From NCBI GenBank assembly GCA_009731375.1, contig BJOX01000351.1:433262-497261 (forward strand): a DNA stretch of 64,000 bases, written 5' to 3'. The stretch's first letter is position 1, and every line of letters starts with the position of its first letter. Source of the stretch: Paulinella micropora (Eukaryota > Cercozoa > Imbricatea > Euglyphida). The notes below the pieces were generated by a model that saw only the letters and a list, made by a program, of their open reading frames with translations, was not told the DNA's origin and ran no database searches. The translations under genes and the position numbers were made by a program. Shown in pieces: positions 1 through 9,729 of this stretch.

Positions 1-44
<44 letters not shown>

Positions 45-63
45 CGAGAGAGAGAGAGAGAGA

Positions 64-99
<36 letters not shown>

Positions 100-180
100 T
101 AACATAACATAACATAACATAACATAACATAACTAACATAACATACATACATACATATGTATGTAATACATACATACATA
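1..180. repeat. Compound microsatellite at left edge
   Basis: Runs of (GA)n, a short (GT)n block, a pentanucleotide ATAAC array and (ACAT)n follow one another. The same order of motifs occurs near 50430-50530. No gene is visible. Confidence 0.95.
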
Positions 181-534
181 CATATGTGACACTGTATTTA
201 AATTTTTTTGGTGTGTACATGTATTTAACTATGTGTTTAAGAACATGTTTTTGTGTGCAACTTATATGTCTTAGTGTGTATGTGTTTGTGTGTATATGTT
301 TGTGCGTATACGTTTCTTTAATTTGTGAGAAAAGGTTACCAAAGAAAAGTGAAGAGAAAGCAAATTACCACAAAGTGCAGAGTGCAAATATTTCAGTTAA
401 AAGCGAAGTTTGGTTGAACAGACACACTATGCCTAACCAATTTATTACTTACTTGATGTCATGATGTGTCCAGCAGATGATTGAAGCGATGGCAGTAACA
501 AGGTCTATGGTCGAAATTTTTGTGGGTTTTGAGT
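86..534. repeat. Duplicated ~450-bp host segment, copy 1
   Basis: This stretch matches 50437-50882 almost base for base, including its ATAAC/ACAT repeats and the unique sequence after them. Similarity ends abruptly after the shared GAGTTGAAGTTC. The open frames in it are short and unlike known families, so it is probably a non-coding dispersed repeat or a segmental duplication. Confidence 0.85.
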
Positions 535-726
535 TGAAGTTCAAGAAAAGGGAAATATTTCGGCATCCGTCAGGGAAAATAGGAATTATCTGGGAAATTG
601 GTAAAAAACAAAATGGTGAAGATAAAACTCACGCCCCCAAGAACATGCTTCAACCAACAACAACCGGTACCAGCAACCAACAACAACCCACATTAACGTT
701 AACAACCGGTACCGGTACCAACAACA
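535..726. other. Host flank left of E1
   Basis: Unique sequence passes into a CAACAA-rich stretch with repeated ACCGGTACC motifs. The right flank of E1 after 21791 is also CAACAA-rich, consistent with insertion into one CAA/TTG-rich locus. No gene is recognised. Confidence 0.5.
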
Positions 727-732
727 ACCAAG
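727..732. repeat. Target-site duplication, left copy (ACCAAG)
   Basis: ACCAAG directly precedes the terminal AGTAGTTGATAACCC. The same six bases directly follow the right terminus at 21786-21791. Six bases is the usual duplication length for Polinton integrases. Confidence 0.9.
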
Positions 733-1035
733 AGTAGTTGATAACCCGTAGTAGTTGATAACCCGTAGTGCGGCAACGACTCGTCGTCGCCTTCCTACGG
801 GTTGTAGATAACGAAATAAGCCTTCCTATTAATCTCCCGCAAATCAATACTAAGCGTCAAAACAGCAAAATAACAAAATCAAAAATTTCAATCAATACAA
901 GAAAGCAAAATAAAGAAATCTCTCTTACTCTTCATTTCGCATTTAAATAAAAACAAGAAAAAGTTTAGAATTTTTTTTTAGGTTTTTGAATAAAAACGAA
1001 ATCAATACGAGAGCACAAAACGCCACAAAGAGCCC
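733..1035 (+). repeat. E1 left terminal inverted repeat
   Basis: Positions 750-1035 are the reverse complement of 21500-21785 with only a few mismatches. The outer 17 bases are tandemly duplicated in this copy only (733-749 and 750-766). Near the tip, AACCCGTAG (760-768) can pair with CTACGGGTT (795-803), so the terminus can fold. The short open frame inside both TIRs is a by-product of this identity and is not annotated as a gene. Confidence 0.93.
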
Positions 1036-1230
1036 TCCACATGAGCACAAAGGAAAACATATATGTATTACCTTTTCGCTTCAATCTCCACTTCACCAAC
1101 CTACCACACAAACAAGTATGGTAGATAATTTTTTTTTGAAAGGTGGAGGGCTTTTGCCCAATTTTTTTGAATTGAATACACACTAGTTTATACTCCTATA
1201 TGCAAAATGAGTTAGTAGTAAGAACTACTA

Positions 1231-1719
1231 TTACTCAACTCGTCGTCGTTTATATTGCTCATATTCTTGTATTACATTATATGATATTTTACCACCATCA
1301 ATCATTTTTCTTGCTCTAATTTCTTCGTCAACACCCATTGGTTGATTTTCGGCACTCAGCCAATGCTCAAATAACGCGAGTTGTTTTTTTTTTTTTAATT
1401 TTTTTCTTTTCTTTTTTCTTCTCGCTTTAGTTGATATATTTGTTCTTTTCGTTCTGCTTTACTATTATGATTTTCAAGTATTTCTTCAATAGCAGTCGCC
1501 TTACTTTCATAATCTTTTTTTTGCTTTTCTAGTTCTATTTTTTCTCGGCGATTACGATCTAGTTTGCTTAGTATGGTATCCATCCTTACATCATTAATCG
1601 CTTTTTTTTCTCATTATTTCATTACGTGATTTATCTCTTAATTTCTCAATCCAATTATTAGTGGTTTCTCTCTCCACATATCCATCATCACTATTACTTT
1701 CATTCTCGTCCTCGCTCAT
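1231..1719 (-). pseudogene. Small acidic/coiled-coil protein next to left TIR, frameshifted
   Basis: Reading leftwards from ATG at 1719, the protein starts MSEDENESNSDDGY. It continues through a Lys/Glu-rich coiled coil and ends in a hydrophilic tail with EQYKRRRVE before the stop at 1231. Two shifts of frame, both at A-runs (about 1603-1610 and 1389-1400), break it. They could be real mutations or homopolymer errors. Function is unknown. E2 has a gene of similar design (acidic start with MSE, Trp, long coiled coil) at 34648-35146, also beyond the integrase, so this may be a family feature. Confidence 0.55.
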
Positions 1720-1739
1720 TATTGTTGTTTGAGATGTAT

Positions 1740-2069
1740 CTGATTATGACTAATACTACTTCGCTCTGAAAAGCGAAAAGTTGTCCGAACCAAAATTCGG
1801 GAGGTGGGCTTTTTGACCAGCGCTCCTAGGTGTATGGTGGCGGTATTATCATCAACTATTGCCATTTTGTCCTACTTGGCTTATTTTTTCCATCCATTTG
1901 ACAGATTTTACCATTTATTATTGTAAGGATTTTTTTTGCTAGAATTTCCAAGCCGTTTTCCTACCTCGTGGTTTTTCTCAGGCGTTCTCATTCTTCAGTT
2001 TTCTTGCAAAGGTCAAAGCGTCTCCAAAGAAAAGAATGAAACCCTTGTGTTTTTTTTGTGCGCTTGAAG
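1740..2069. other. Intergenic, no gene seen
   Basis: Non-coding between two divergent small genes. It probably holds their promoters. Nothing else is recognised. Confidence 0.5.
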
Positions 2070-2516
2070 ATGGATGAAGGTAAAGGCTATCGCAGACGAA
2101 GGCGGAGTGGAAGGTAAAGACGAGCTGACTGAAGCGATGGCTGGACTTTCCATTCGACCATTTACTCCGTCTAATCCTTCTAGACTTTTGCCAGAGCTCG
2201 GTAATGGAACACGATTATATATTCTGTTCAAAAAAAATCTACCTTTGAACCCGTTAGTAGAAAACGCAGGGCTAGGGGTTTTGTTTCGGATGGATACTTA
2301 CAAAAAGTAGCAATGTTCAGTAAGAGTAGCTCAAGCTCTGGTAATGTTGTTCGCCTTCAAGATAGGGGTCTTTTCGTCATATTCGTCAATCCTTTACAGC
2401 CAGATGAAAAGATTTATGTATTCGCTCATCGTGGAAACGTGAATACATTCTTGAAGGGCGTAGGTAGTGAGACTTCGATCAACGTATTTATCACGATGGC
2501 TAACTTCGCTCCGTGA
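2070..2516 (+). pseudogene. Unknown E1 gene convergent with integrase, frameshifted
   Basis: The open frame starts near 2070-2074 and must change frame at the A-run 2230-2237 to continue to the stop at 2516. The C-terminal part contains LFVIFVNPLQPDEKIYVFAH and an Asn/Thr-rich end. No known domain is recognised. It ends 40 bp from the 3' end of the integrase. In E2 an Ala/Pro/Glu-rich gene occupies the same convergent position and ends in a weakly similar hydrophobic stretch, so the two may be divergent orthologues. Confidence 0.45.
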
Positions 2517-2556
2517 TTAAAAACAAACATGTGTATTACGTTAAACTTCATTTTCA

Positions 2557-3531
2557 TTAAAGGTCAAGTATTATTTTAGCCTTTCGCTCTCTTCTACTAG
2601 TCCTGATATTCTCTGGCTGAATGTCTTCACGTTTTAGCAGTTCTTTTGTTTTTTTCTCTTTAATAACTTCTTTAGTTTGCTCCTTCATGTCTTTTTCTTC
2701 GTCAATCGGTTTAACAAAATCAGTCTTCAAAAGTTCTCGCGGAGATACTAATTCATTTGAGTCTAATATTAACTTAAATCCGGAACGCCCCTTGACTTTA
2801 TAAATAATTTTGCTGAAAGTCTTTCCACCTTTGGAAAAAACATTTCTTTTGTTTTCTTTTCTTACACTATCGCCAACATTAAATTCTTCAATTAAATTAT
2901 CTCGTGTGATTTTCTGTTTATTTTTATCTCTCCCGAAAAATACGTCTACAGGTTTAGCCTGAATTCCTCTATGAACTTTATGATTATAAGCATCTACTAA
3001 GTCTTGAATATAACTAACCCAATCAAAATTACGATTGGTTTCAAATAAAAGGTCAAGCCATTTCCTTATACTTCTTATCACTCTATCAACAACCGCAAGC
3101 GCTCTATGGTCGCCAACTTCAACGACATCATGTTTAATTCCATTTTCATTAAAATATTCACGAATTGCTCCTTTATATTCTCCACCGCTGTCAGTAGTAA
3201 TTGATTTCGGTGCATATTTAATTGTTTTCAAAGCATAATAGACTTCTTTTGCTGTTTTATTTTTTAATGGAATGGTTATTAAATATCTTGAATGACAATC
3301 AATCCAAACAAGCATCCACGCATAACCCTTATTTCCTTTCTTATCTTTTATTTTACTCATATCTGCTAAGTCAAGAAAGACTTGGTCTAATGGCTTATCA
3401 ACCCATATAGTATTCCATATTTTCGGGTTCTTTTTCTGATGATGGATTTCTAGTGCTTCTTCTTCTTTTGTTTTAACTACTTCTCCCGTAGGTGTGTCTT
3501 CCGCATTAATAATTATATGTTTATTGTCCAT
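2557..3531 (-). CDS. rve-family integrase (324 aa)
   Basis: DDE-type integrase expected to join element ends to host DNA and make the 6-bp duplication. The RNase-H-like core runs about residues 45-200. The first Asp is in FLDLADMSK and the second in ITTDSGGEYKG. The position where the family has Glu (usually vERfnR) reads VVDRVIR, that is Asp. A C-terminal SH3/chromo-like basic region (GDSVRKENKRN...) follows, then a Lys/Arg-rich tail. No HHCC zinc finger is visible. The frame is intact. It is divergent from the Dam gene, with the two start codons about 10 bp apart. The E2 copy at 32886 shares the whole layout and the Asp substitution. Confidence 0.9.
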   Translation of the reverse strand: MDNKHIIINAEDTPTGEVVKTKEEEALEIHHQKKNPKIWNTIWVDKPLDQVFLDLADMSKIKDKKGNKGYAWMLVWIDCHSRYLITIPLKNKTAKEVYYALKTIKYAPKSITTDSGGEYKGAIREYFNENGIKHDVVEVGDHRALAVVDRVIRSIRKWLDLLFETNRNFDWVSYIQDLVDAYNHKVHRGIQAKPVDVFFGRDKNKQKITRDNLIEEFNVGDSVRKENKRNVFSKGGKTFSKIIYKVKGRSGFKLILDSNELVSPRELLKTDFVKPIDEEKDMKEQTKEVIKEKKTKELLKREDIQPENIRTSRRERKAKIILDL

Positions 3532-3541
3532 ATTATATACT

Positions 3542-4279
3542 ATGTCATTTTTTCCTAGGGTGGGAGGAAAACATTTTCTAAAAAAAGTAATCGTTCCATT
3601 AATACCAACTCACAAAATTTATGTCGAACCTTTCATCGGTGCTGAAAGTGTATTTAGAAAAAAAGAACAATCCGATTTAGAAGTCATCAATGATTTGGAT
3701 AAAGATATTTATCATATATGGAAAGATATGAAGAAAGTGCCAGTAGAAACAATTAATAGTTATGATTTTACACCTTTAAGGATCAAATTTGAAAAATTTA
3801 AAAAAGGTAAATTCAAAGAACCGAGTATGAGACTTTACAGAAATTTATATTTATCATTTAATTCATTCGCCGGAAATAGAAGTTCTTTCGCCGATTACAG
3901 AAATTATGATAGGCTATCTTTAAGGGAACATTTTAAGAAAAACATTGAAAAATTAAAAAATAGATTGAAAGACACTATAGTATTAAACAAAGACTTTAAA
4001 GCAGTGATAAAAAATATGACACCAGACACATTTTTCTATCTTGACCCACCATATGATGAAGAAGAAAATGAAAGTTGGGGATATAAACACCATGTGTCTC
4101 CAGAGGAAGTATATATTGCGCTAAAAGGAATAAAAGGTAACTTTATTTTATCTTATAACTATTCCAAAAAAATAAAATATATGTTTAAAGACTTTAAGAT
4201 AAGGAAAGTGAAAACAACTTATGTATTAAATAATGCTAAAAGAAAAGCAGTAAGAGAATTATTAATTTCAAAATTTTAA
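3542..4279 (+). CDS. DNA adenine methyltransferase, Dam/MT-A70-like class
   Basis: Predicted to transfer methyl from S-adenosylmethionine to N6 of adenine in DNA. The start at MSFFPRVGGKHFL puts the SAM-binding FxGGK-type motif at the N-terminus as in Dam enzymes. VEPFIGAESVF matches motif I and FFYLDPPYDE is the catalytic DPPY motif IV near residue 170. The 245-residue length and C-terminal helices suit a D12-class enzyme. An upstream in-frame ATG at 3494 would add a hydrophobic leader that overlaps the integrase and is less likely. The gene has no counterpart in E2, where integrase and the next gene lie 8 bp apart, so it was gained or lost between the elements. It may protect viral DNA or mark it, which is inference. 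Confidence 0.9.
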   Translation: MSFFPRVGGKHFLKKVIVPLIPTHKIYVEPFIGAESVFRKKEQSDLEVINDLDKDIYHIWKDMKKVPVETINSYDFTPLRIKFEKFKKGKFKEPSMRLYRNLYLSFNSFAGNRSSFADYRNYDRLSLREHFKKNIEKLKNRLKDTIVLNKDFKAVIKNMTPDTFFYLDPPYDEEENESWGYKHHVSPEEVYIALKGIKGNFILSYNYSKKIKYMFKDFKIRKVKTTYVLNNAKRKAVRELLISKF

Positions 4280-4332
4280 AACTTCAAGAAACATTTTTCA
4301 ACATCATTTTTTTCTTTCTTAGCACCTGAAGA

Positions 4333-4809
4333 TTAATTATATACTTTTACACTTACACTACTTGATTTCTTTCCTTTCCCCTTCTTTGGTTTTGGTATTT
4401 CTTCTTCGCTACTCTCGCTTTCACTTTCTTCACTCTCCTGATCTATTTTGTCACGCCGAAATAGATCTGGTTTCTTACTCTTCTTCGCTCTCTTAGTTTC
4501 CGCCTTCGCTCTTTTAATTTTCATTTTAGCCATCTTTTCGGCAATGATATCAGTAAAATCAACCTCATCCTCACTCTCACTCTGCTCAGGTGTGTCATCT
4601 TGTTCCTTGTCATTAATGATATTGGTTGCTAAATTCTTATTTTCTATCTCTGCTATTTTTCTCTCCATATCTTCGTCTTCGCTTTTAACCGCGTTTCGGT
4701 ATTGCGCCAAATCATTTTTAGCATGCTCCATCTTTCGTTGTTTCGCTTTCGCTTTTATTCCTTCCACAGCACTACCCCAATTCTTACGACTTGCTTCGGG
4801 GGACGGCAT
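4333..4809 (-). CDS. Charged protein with N-terminal PSxEASxxNW motif (158 aa)
   Basis: Low-complexity Lys/Glu/Ser-rich protein with an N-terminal MPSPEASRKNWGSAVEG, acidic clusters and a basic C-terminus ending SSSVSVKVYN. The E2 homologue (32354-32878) keeps the same start and a SVNVYN motif. Being highly charged, it might bind DNA or scaffold proteins, but no domain is recognised. It starts about 60 bp from the divergent fibre gene, and the same pairing occurs in E2. Confidence 0.75.
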   Translation of the reverse strand: MPSPEASRKNWGSAVEGIKAKAKQRKMEHAKNDLAQYRNAVKSEDEDMERKIAEIENKNLATNIINDKEQDDTPEQSESEDEVDFTDIIAEKMAKMKIKRAKAETKRAKKSKKPDLFRRDKIDQESEESESESSEEEIPKPKKGKGKKSSSVSVKVYN

Positions 4810-4871
4810 TCTATACTAAGATTTTTATATTTTTAGTATTTACAAATGAAATATTTATTTAATATATACCA

Positions 4872-6469
4872 ATGTCGCAATATAAATCATTACTAGGCCT
4901 TAATGAGTTGGCTGCTGATAGTCTAAATATACTTAACTTAGACTTAACCAATATCAACATAGTGGGCTTAAACACAGACAGAGTGCCAGAAGATGCTGAC
5001 CCCGTAAATCTTTATTACACTGACGGCCGATTTGATACGAGGTTATCCAGCAAATCAACAACCGACATCAAAGAAGGAAAAAAATTATACTATACAAAGC
5101 AACGAGTGAGAGACAACGACGAAGTCAAAGCCTCAACTCAACACCGCTCTAATACTTCCAATCCGCACCAAACCAGTTTATATAATTTGATAGACACAAA
5201 CATATTTGCACAAGCGAGCGGACAATACTTAACTTACAACGATGTAGAAGGCAAATGGAAGAATACAGCCCTTGGTTCAATTGATACACTTTCAGATGTA
5301 GTCATAACCGCACCAATAGCCACTAATAGTTATCTCACATATAATTCAATAAACTGGGTAAATAAAACATTTCCGATAAATGTGGATGAATTCGGCAATA
5401 TTAGTATGGGAAGGAAGAATATAACAGGAGTTAATTTACTAAATACCAAAGATGTTGATGAATGGATATTTGAGCATCAAGATAATAATGATAAAGTGTC
5501 AGCGAGTGGAAGTATAGACAGCCACAGCGATGTGACAATAACAGGCTTCCCAGCAGATAACCAACTGCTTATGTATAGCACGGGACAATGGAGAAACACC
5601 ACACCACCCTTTCTTAGATTAGACGGAACAGCCAGTATGACAGGAGGACTAAATATGAATGGTTATGCTATTTCGGGGGCTTCTACGTATAATGGAATTA
5701 ATCTCGCTAATCTCGCAGTTGATGGTTCGGTGGTTAAAATAACAGGAGACCAAACCATAGGAGGAATTAAAACATTTAGCAGTATAATAAATGCTAGTGC
5801 GGGTATTGATATGAAAAGCCAAAGCATAACAAATGTTAATCTTGTTGATGGTGTGGATGTTTCCGTTCTTGATACTTCGGTGGTTAAACTAACAGGAGAC
5901 CAAACCATAGCAGGGAATAAAAAATTTACATCAACTTTAGAAGTAAGTGGTTCATCCAATCCTACTACTTTTGATGGTATTGGCATAGCCTTTGATACAA
6001 AAATAGGAATGATTGCAGCACAAAAAACAGCAACAGCTTGGTATCCGATACAAATAACTGGTTCATATGTAGAGTTATATTCAGGTAATACTTTAATTAT
6101 AACTGCAACTGGAACAACATTAAGTTTGAATAACAACAAAATAACAAACTTAGCCGACCCTTCCGCTTCAACAGATGGAGCAAATAAAAGTTATGTTGAT
6201 ACAAAAGACGGGCAAAATGTGAAACTAACAGGAAACCAAACCATAGCAGGAATTAAGACATATAGCAGTGGTGTTGAAATAACTGGGAATTCAATCAATT
6301 CAACAACGAAGGGAACATTTATCATTTTCAATTCTACAAGTAATATCGGGTCTATTGCTAGCTTGGATATGAACACGGCAACTTATTACAACTTTGAAAT
6401 TTCTGCGAAAAAAATAAGTTTTATTATTGACTGGACAATTGTTTCGTGGTTTAATGCTAGTGGCTCCGC
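4872..6469 (+). pseudogene. Phage-type tail-fibre protein, N-terminal part, cut by inversion
   Basis: The N-terminus (MSQYKSLLGLNELAADSLN) is shared with the E2 fibre. Next comes an LYYTDGRFDTRL-type module typical of bacteriophage fibres, then repeats built on GDQTIAGxKTF and NLADPSASTDGANKSYVD. Authentic fibre sequence stops at about 6465. The frame then runs antisense through the coiled-coil gene tail until 6650, which is an artefact of the inversion. The missing C-terminal half lies on the minus strand at 12125-10306. Flipping the intervening block at the short inverted match GCTCC/GGAGC makes the two parts meet in frame. The role would be host attachment by a virion fibre. Confidence 0.85.
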
Positions 6470-7621
6470 AGAACTTGTGCTCGGGGGTGGTGCTACATCT
6501 GACGGTTGTGTCTCCGCTGGTTGTGGATTTGTCATTTCAAATATAAGTTGTTTAGCATCTGGAGAATTTTCAAAACGTGGTGGGTCTATTGGCGATAGAG
6601 TGCTATTTACAGGAGTTTTCTTTCTTCATTCTTTTTGCTTTCATTTTTAGCAATCATTTTTGTTGTAAATTGTTCTAGTTATCCCATCCATCTTCTGCCA
6701 ATCATATGTTTTCAGTGATTTTTTGTGTGTATAACCATCTCTTTAAACTAGTGGCGTAGTCGCTTGAACCTTTGTTTTTTTATTATAGGGATATTAATGC
6801 CTGCTTTTTTTAAGGTGATTTATTATTGTATTATTTTTCATTTTTTTGACACTTTTTTTTCTCGTTTTCCCAGAGAACATTTCATCAATAATTCTTCGTC
6901 TCTTTTCATCTTCCAAATCTTTTTCTTGTTTATTTACTTTGTCAGTTATATCAGTTATTTTTGGGGAAGATGTAGTTGCGGTTTTCTTTGGTTTATTTAT
7001 AGTTGAAGGGTGATTCGGTTTCGCTATAATCGGCTGTGCAACTGGAGCAGTCAATAATCCCTGTCTATGTCGTTGTTCTGCCTGTAGTTCCTGAATAAGT
7101 CGTTGTTCCTTCTTCTGTTCCCTAGACTTTTCTTCCTGTCTTTCCTTAATCTCCGCCAGTTGTCTTTTATGATCCCTATTCATTATTTCATTTAGTTCCT
7201 TAGTATCTGCTTTGATTTTTCTTTCTAGCCTCTTCTTCTCCTCGTCTAAATCCTCCCTTGCTATCTTATCTTTTTTTTCTATAGCCTCAATGCCCTCATA
7301 CTTTTCCTTTCTGAGTTTGTCTAAGTGGTCATTAATGGCTGTTCTCGTATTTTGTTCAATCTCTGACAGGCTCTGGACTTTCCTTAAATCCTCCTTCTTT
7401 TCTTTTTTCTTTGATTTTGGAGTAATGCCACGCTCGCGTGGCTTATTGTTTAAGTATTTCATAAAAAGTTTAACAATTTGAAGTGTGCTCATATCATTTG
7501 TTTTCTTACCAAAATTAAGATAATATGTTTTACCCTTCTGGATAATATACGGCTTCCCGCTTTTGTTTCTATAAACCCGCGGTGGTCTTAATTTCTGTTT
7601 CTTCACTTTCTTGATTACCAT
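6466..7621 (-). pseudogene. Coiled-coil virion-type protein, tail separated by inversion
   Basis: From ATG at 7621 it begins with a basic domain (RPPRVYRNKSGKPYIIQKGK), then a Ser/Thr segment, a long Lys/Glu/Gln coiled coil (about residues 85-180) and a Pro/Ser-rich linker. The frame breaks near 6794, beyond which homologous sequence (SPIDPPRF region) continues in other frames to 6466. Its Glu/Gln/Pro-rich tail now lies at about 12126-12192 next to the protease. The E2 homologue is 25346-26598. Its position next to protease and capsid genes suggests a core or scaffold protein cut by the protease, but this is inference. Confidence 0.7.
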
Positions 7622-7743
7622 GGCTTTTCTAAATTCACACTTTCGCTTCGCTTTTCGTAAATCTCAAAATCGTTTGAGATATTTTAGAAAATCGTTTTAA
7701 CACTTATATATTATTAGAGCAAAAAAATAATTTTATCTTTAGC

Positions 7744-7826
7744 GATGTTTGACAAATATCTCAAACAAGTTTGAGATTGCGAGTATGAGCGAAGCGAATG
7801 AGAGTGAAATTGTCAAATATCATCTT
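7744..7826. terminator. Intergenic stem-loop of the E1 hairpin family
   Basis: Outer stem TTTGACAAT/ATTGTCAAA, inner stem ATCTCAAAC/GTTTGAGAT and core GAGCGAAGCGAATGAGAGTG, bracketed by CGATG and ATATCATC. It lies just past the stop codon of the minus-strand basic-protein gene, as expected for a 3'-end-forming hairpin. Confidence 0.65.
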
Positions 7827-7851
7827 TAAAATTTTAGTGCTCCGCATCCTC

Positions 7852-8148
7852 TCAGTGCTTTCGCTTACCATAACCAAGTTTTGAAGCGGTGGCTTGGACA
7901 GACCCAGCATAAGGCACTCCAATACTGCTTAAGGCTCCAGCAGTCCTAGAGATTACTTTGTTATCACGAAGGAACTTATTCACAGCCAAGGCTGTTTTTC
8001 CCACTTTTTGCCAGTTAATTTTTCCGCCAGCCTGCCCCTTACCCTTCTTACGACCAGTCTTCTTTTTGCATCCAGCCATTGTGGATGAGTTAATTGTTCG
8101 TTTGCCGATTGTTGGAATGACTTCAACACGAGATGTTTTTACTACCAT
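7852..8148 (-). CDS. Small basic virion protein, adenovirus core/pVI-like
   Basis: The start at 8148 (MVVKTSRVEVIPTIGKR) is chosen because the E2 homologue begins at the same residue. A Lys/Gly/Arg-rich segment with GQAGGKINW follows, then a conserved amphipathic stretch (NKFLRDNKVISRTAGALSSI) and a Gly/Tyr end. Short basic proteins of this shape occur next to the protease in Polintons and PLVs. The AGG|K step resembles adenain cleavage sites, so processing by the E1 protease is plausible. ATTATA directly precedes the start. The E2 copy is at 26658-26990. Confidence 0.75.
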   Translation of the reverse strand: MVVKTSRVEVIPTIGKRTINSSTMAGCKKKTGRKKGKGQAGGKINWQKVGKTALAVNKFLRDNKVISRTAGALSSIGVPYAGSVQATASKLGYGKRKH

Positions 8149-8185
8149 TATAATAAGTAAAAAAATAATTAATTCCAAATTTTTT

Positions 8186-8247
8186 ATTATCATATTTATC
8201 AACTTCACTCTCGTTGCTGTCGCAACTCACGTTTGTTGATAAACATC
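8186..8247. terminator. Intergenic stem-loop of the E1 hairpin family
   Basis: TTTATCAAC/GTTGATAAA stem around a TTCACTCTCGTTGCTGTCGC core, reverse orientation of the family. It lies beyond the ATPase 3' end and overlaps the upstream side of the basic-protein gene. Confidence 0.6.
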
Positions 8248-8305
8248 GATGTTCGTAAAACACGCGGGAGCGGTAGCGTGAGTGTGGATTTACGAATATC
8301 ATTAT
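8248..8305. terminator. Intergenic stem-loop of the E1 hairpin family
   Basis: CGATG, stem TTCGTAAA/TTTACGAA, core CGCGGGAGCGGTAGCGTG, then ATATCAT. It directly follows the original 3' end of the minus-strand ATPase gene. Confidence 0.6.
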
Positions 8306-9108
8306 TTTAATCTGTAAGCAAAGTTTTTGCGGAGTTCATCATCAACACTTGAGAAATTAAAGAAAATTAAATCTCTCCTTTGTAGCCTCGTGATACTTTT
8401 GAAGAAAGTAATCAAAATCAAAAGATAAGTCTAAGTGCTTATACACGAGTTCCATTTTGTCCTGAGACTGGCCTGGAAAGATTAATAAATAATCTAACTG
8501 CTTAATGGCTTCTGGTCGTAGGTCATTCAGATACTGGCTTGACATAATCACCTTTGATTTATAGTGTCTGTTCTTTTTTAACAAATCACTTACGGACTTG
8601 TCTCTTAATCCACTTCCTAAATCGTAACCTCTGGCGAAATATACTTGCTTGGTCGCTCTTTTGGTGCCTCCTTTATCTGTTTCTTTTCTTTTCCAAAGTA
8701 TAAAAATTGTGGTTTCTCTATCGGTTCTTTATCGTCCTGTTTAATTTCGCCTTCGTGCTCTTCGTTATCTCTGTTTAATTTGTCAAGTTCATAATCAATG
8801 ACATTCACACCATCTGATTTGAGAAAGGTATATACAGCCATTGGGTTGCCTCTGTTCTTAAGGTGCTTAACCATTGCTTTATAAATGTAATCCTTGTGAA
8901 TTGTTGAAGCAATAATAACAATACGGGTTTTTCTGTCTGTAGTCCGTTTCAGTATTTCAAAGAGTGCTGTTGTTTTCTCGCTCTTCTTACGGGCGAGTAG
9001 AAATATGTTTGCATACGGCTCGTTGAATAATTTATAACCTTTTGCTTTTTTATTTCCATCGCCTTCCTGCTTCACTGGCTTCACCTTAATGCTATTAATC
9101 TTCTCCAT
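8305..9108 (-). pseudogene. FtsK/HerA-type DNA-packaging ATPase, inactivated
   Basis: Packaging ATPase that would pump DNA into capsids. Seen: N-terminal basic lead, IFLLARKKSEKTTALFEIL as the Walker A region, then RIVIIASTIHKDYIY. The Walker A Gly is replaced by Glu (the E2 copy keeps Gly). A 13-nt deletion near 8627 relative to E2 removes the hydrophobic strand and first Asp of Walker B and shifts the frame. Downstream sequence (SDLLKKNRHYKSKVIMSSQY) continues to about 8357, and similarity to E2 runs on to about 8305. These lesions would abolish ATP hydrolysis. The start is set by TAATATACAATG. Confidence 0.9.
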
Positions 9109-9117
9109 TGTATATTA

Positions 9118-9473
9118 TTACCCTACGAATTCTAAACACACAACAATTCTTCCCGCTAAATTTCCTGTATCAATATTTCCGCTGTCGGTTTCAAGGACTT
9201 TAAATGTGTATTGTCCGTCCGTCCATCCAACGACACCTAAATTATAACTAAGGTTTGAAATGTTTGCTATATTACTATCTGCAAATGTGCCAATAATTCC
9301 AATTCTATCCATATAAAGAATTCTGGTTTTGGTTTCCGTCTGGTCGTTATAGTAGTGAATAAACTTAACATTCATTTTGGTGGGTGTAAATGACATTTGA
9401 ATGTTCTTGTTGAATGATTTACAAACAAAATAATTGCTTAGAAAACAATCTTTTGGTATTTATAGTCAGCCAT
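9118..9473 (-). pseudogene. Small beta-rich putative virion protein, one frameshift
   Basis: Full-length similarity to the intact E2 gene 27976-28335 (119 aa). The N-terminal 11 residues (MADYKYQKIVF) are separated by a frameshift from the conserved body (MSFTPTKMNVKFIHYYND...LEFVG). No known domain is recognised. The Gly/Thr/Val-rich pattern suggests beta structure. It ends 10 bp before the ATPase start. The start codon overlaps that of the divergent Cys-rich gene by two bases. Confidence 0.6.
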
Positions 9474-9729
9474 GATTATATTACTGATGATAAACTTTTT
9501 AATAACAAAAATATTTTCGCGAACTGCCTGCGACTTTTATAGCAGAGCAAATCAAACAAAACGAGATTCGTGTGTTTATTGTATAAAGCAAGGAATAGAA
9601 ACTAAATTTAAATGTGTGTATAAACCTATGAGTGATTGGTGTGTTAGTTTTGATGAAGCCCTGCCGTTAATATGTACGGGTAATGATGCTTCGTGGTATA
9701 AAATCCACTTGTATGAATGTGATATTTGA
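9472..9729 (+). CDS. Small Cys-rich secreted or membrane-anchored protein
   Basis: 85 residues. Residues 1-16 are hydrophobic like a signal peptide or anchor. The rest holds seven Cys including SCVYC, FKCVYK, DWCVSF and LICTG. A homologue in E2 (28363-28611) keeps every Cys of the mature part despite decay elsewhere, so the protein was under constraint. Function is unknown. Disulfide-rich exported viral proteins often act at the cell surface or in entry. It ends in a family stem-loop. Confidence 0.7.
   Translation: MIILLMINFLITKIFSRTACDFYSRANQTKRDSCVYCIKQGIETKFKCVYKPMSDWCVSFDEALPLICTGNDASWYKIHLYECDI

Noticed and set aside
768-950. Identical 60-codon open frames in both TIRs (768-950 and 21585-21767)
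   Set aside because: They mirror each other only because the TIRs are identical. There is no family resemblance, and the Lys/Gln/Ser composition reflects AT-rich DNA.
6465-6650. Cys-rich C-terminal extension of the E1 fibre (GGGATSDGCVSAGCGF)
   Set aside because: This is the antisense of the coiled-coil gene tail, produced by the inversion.
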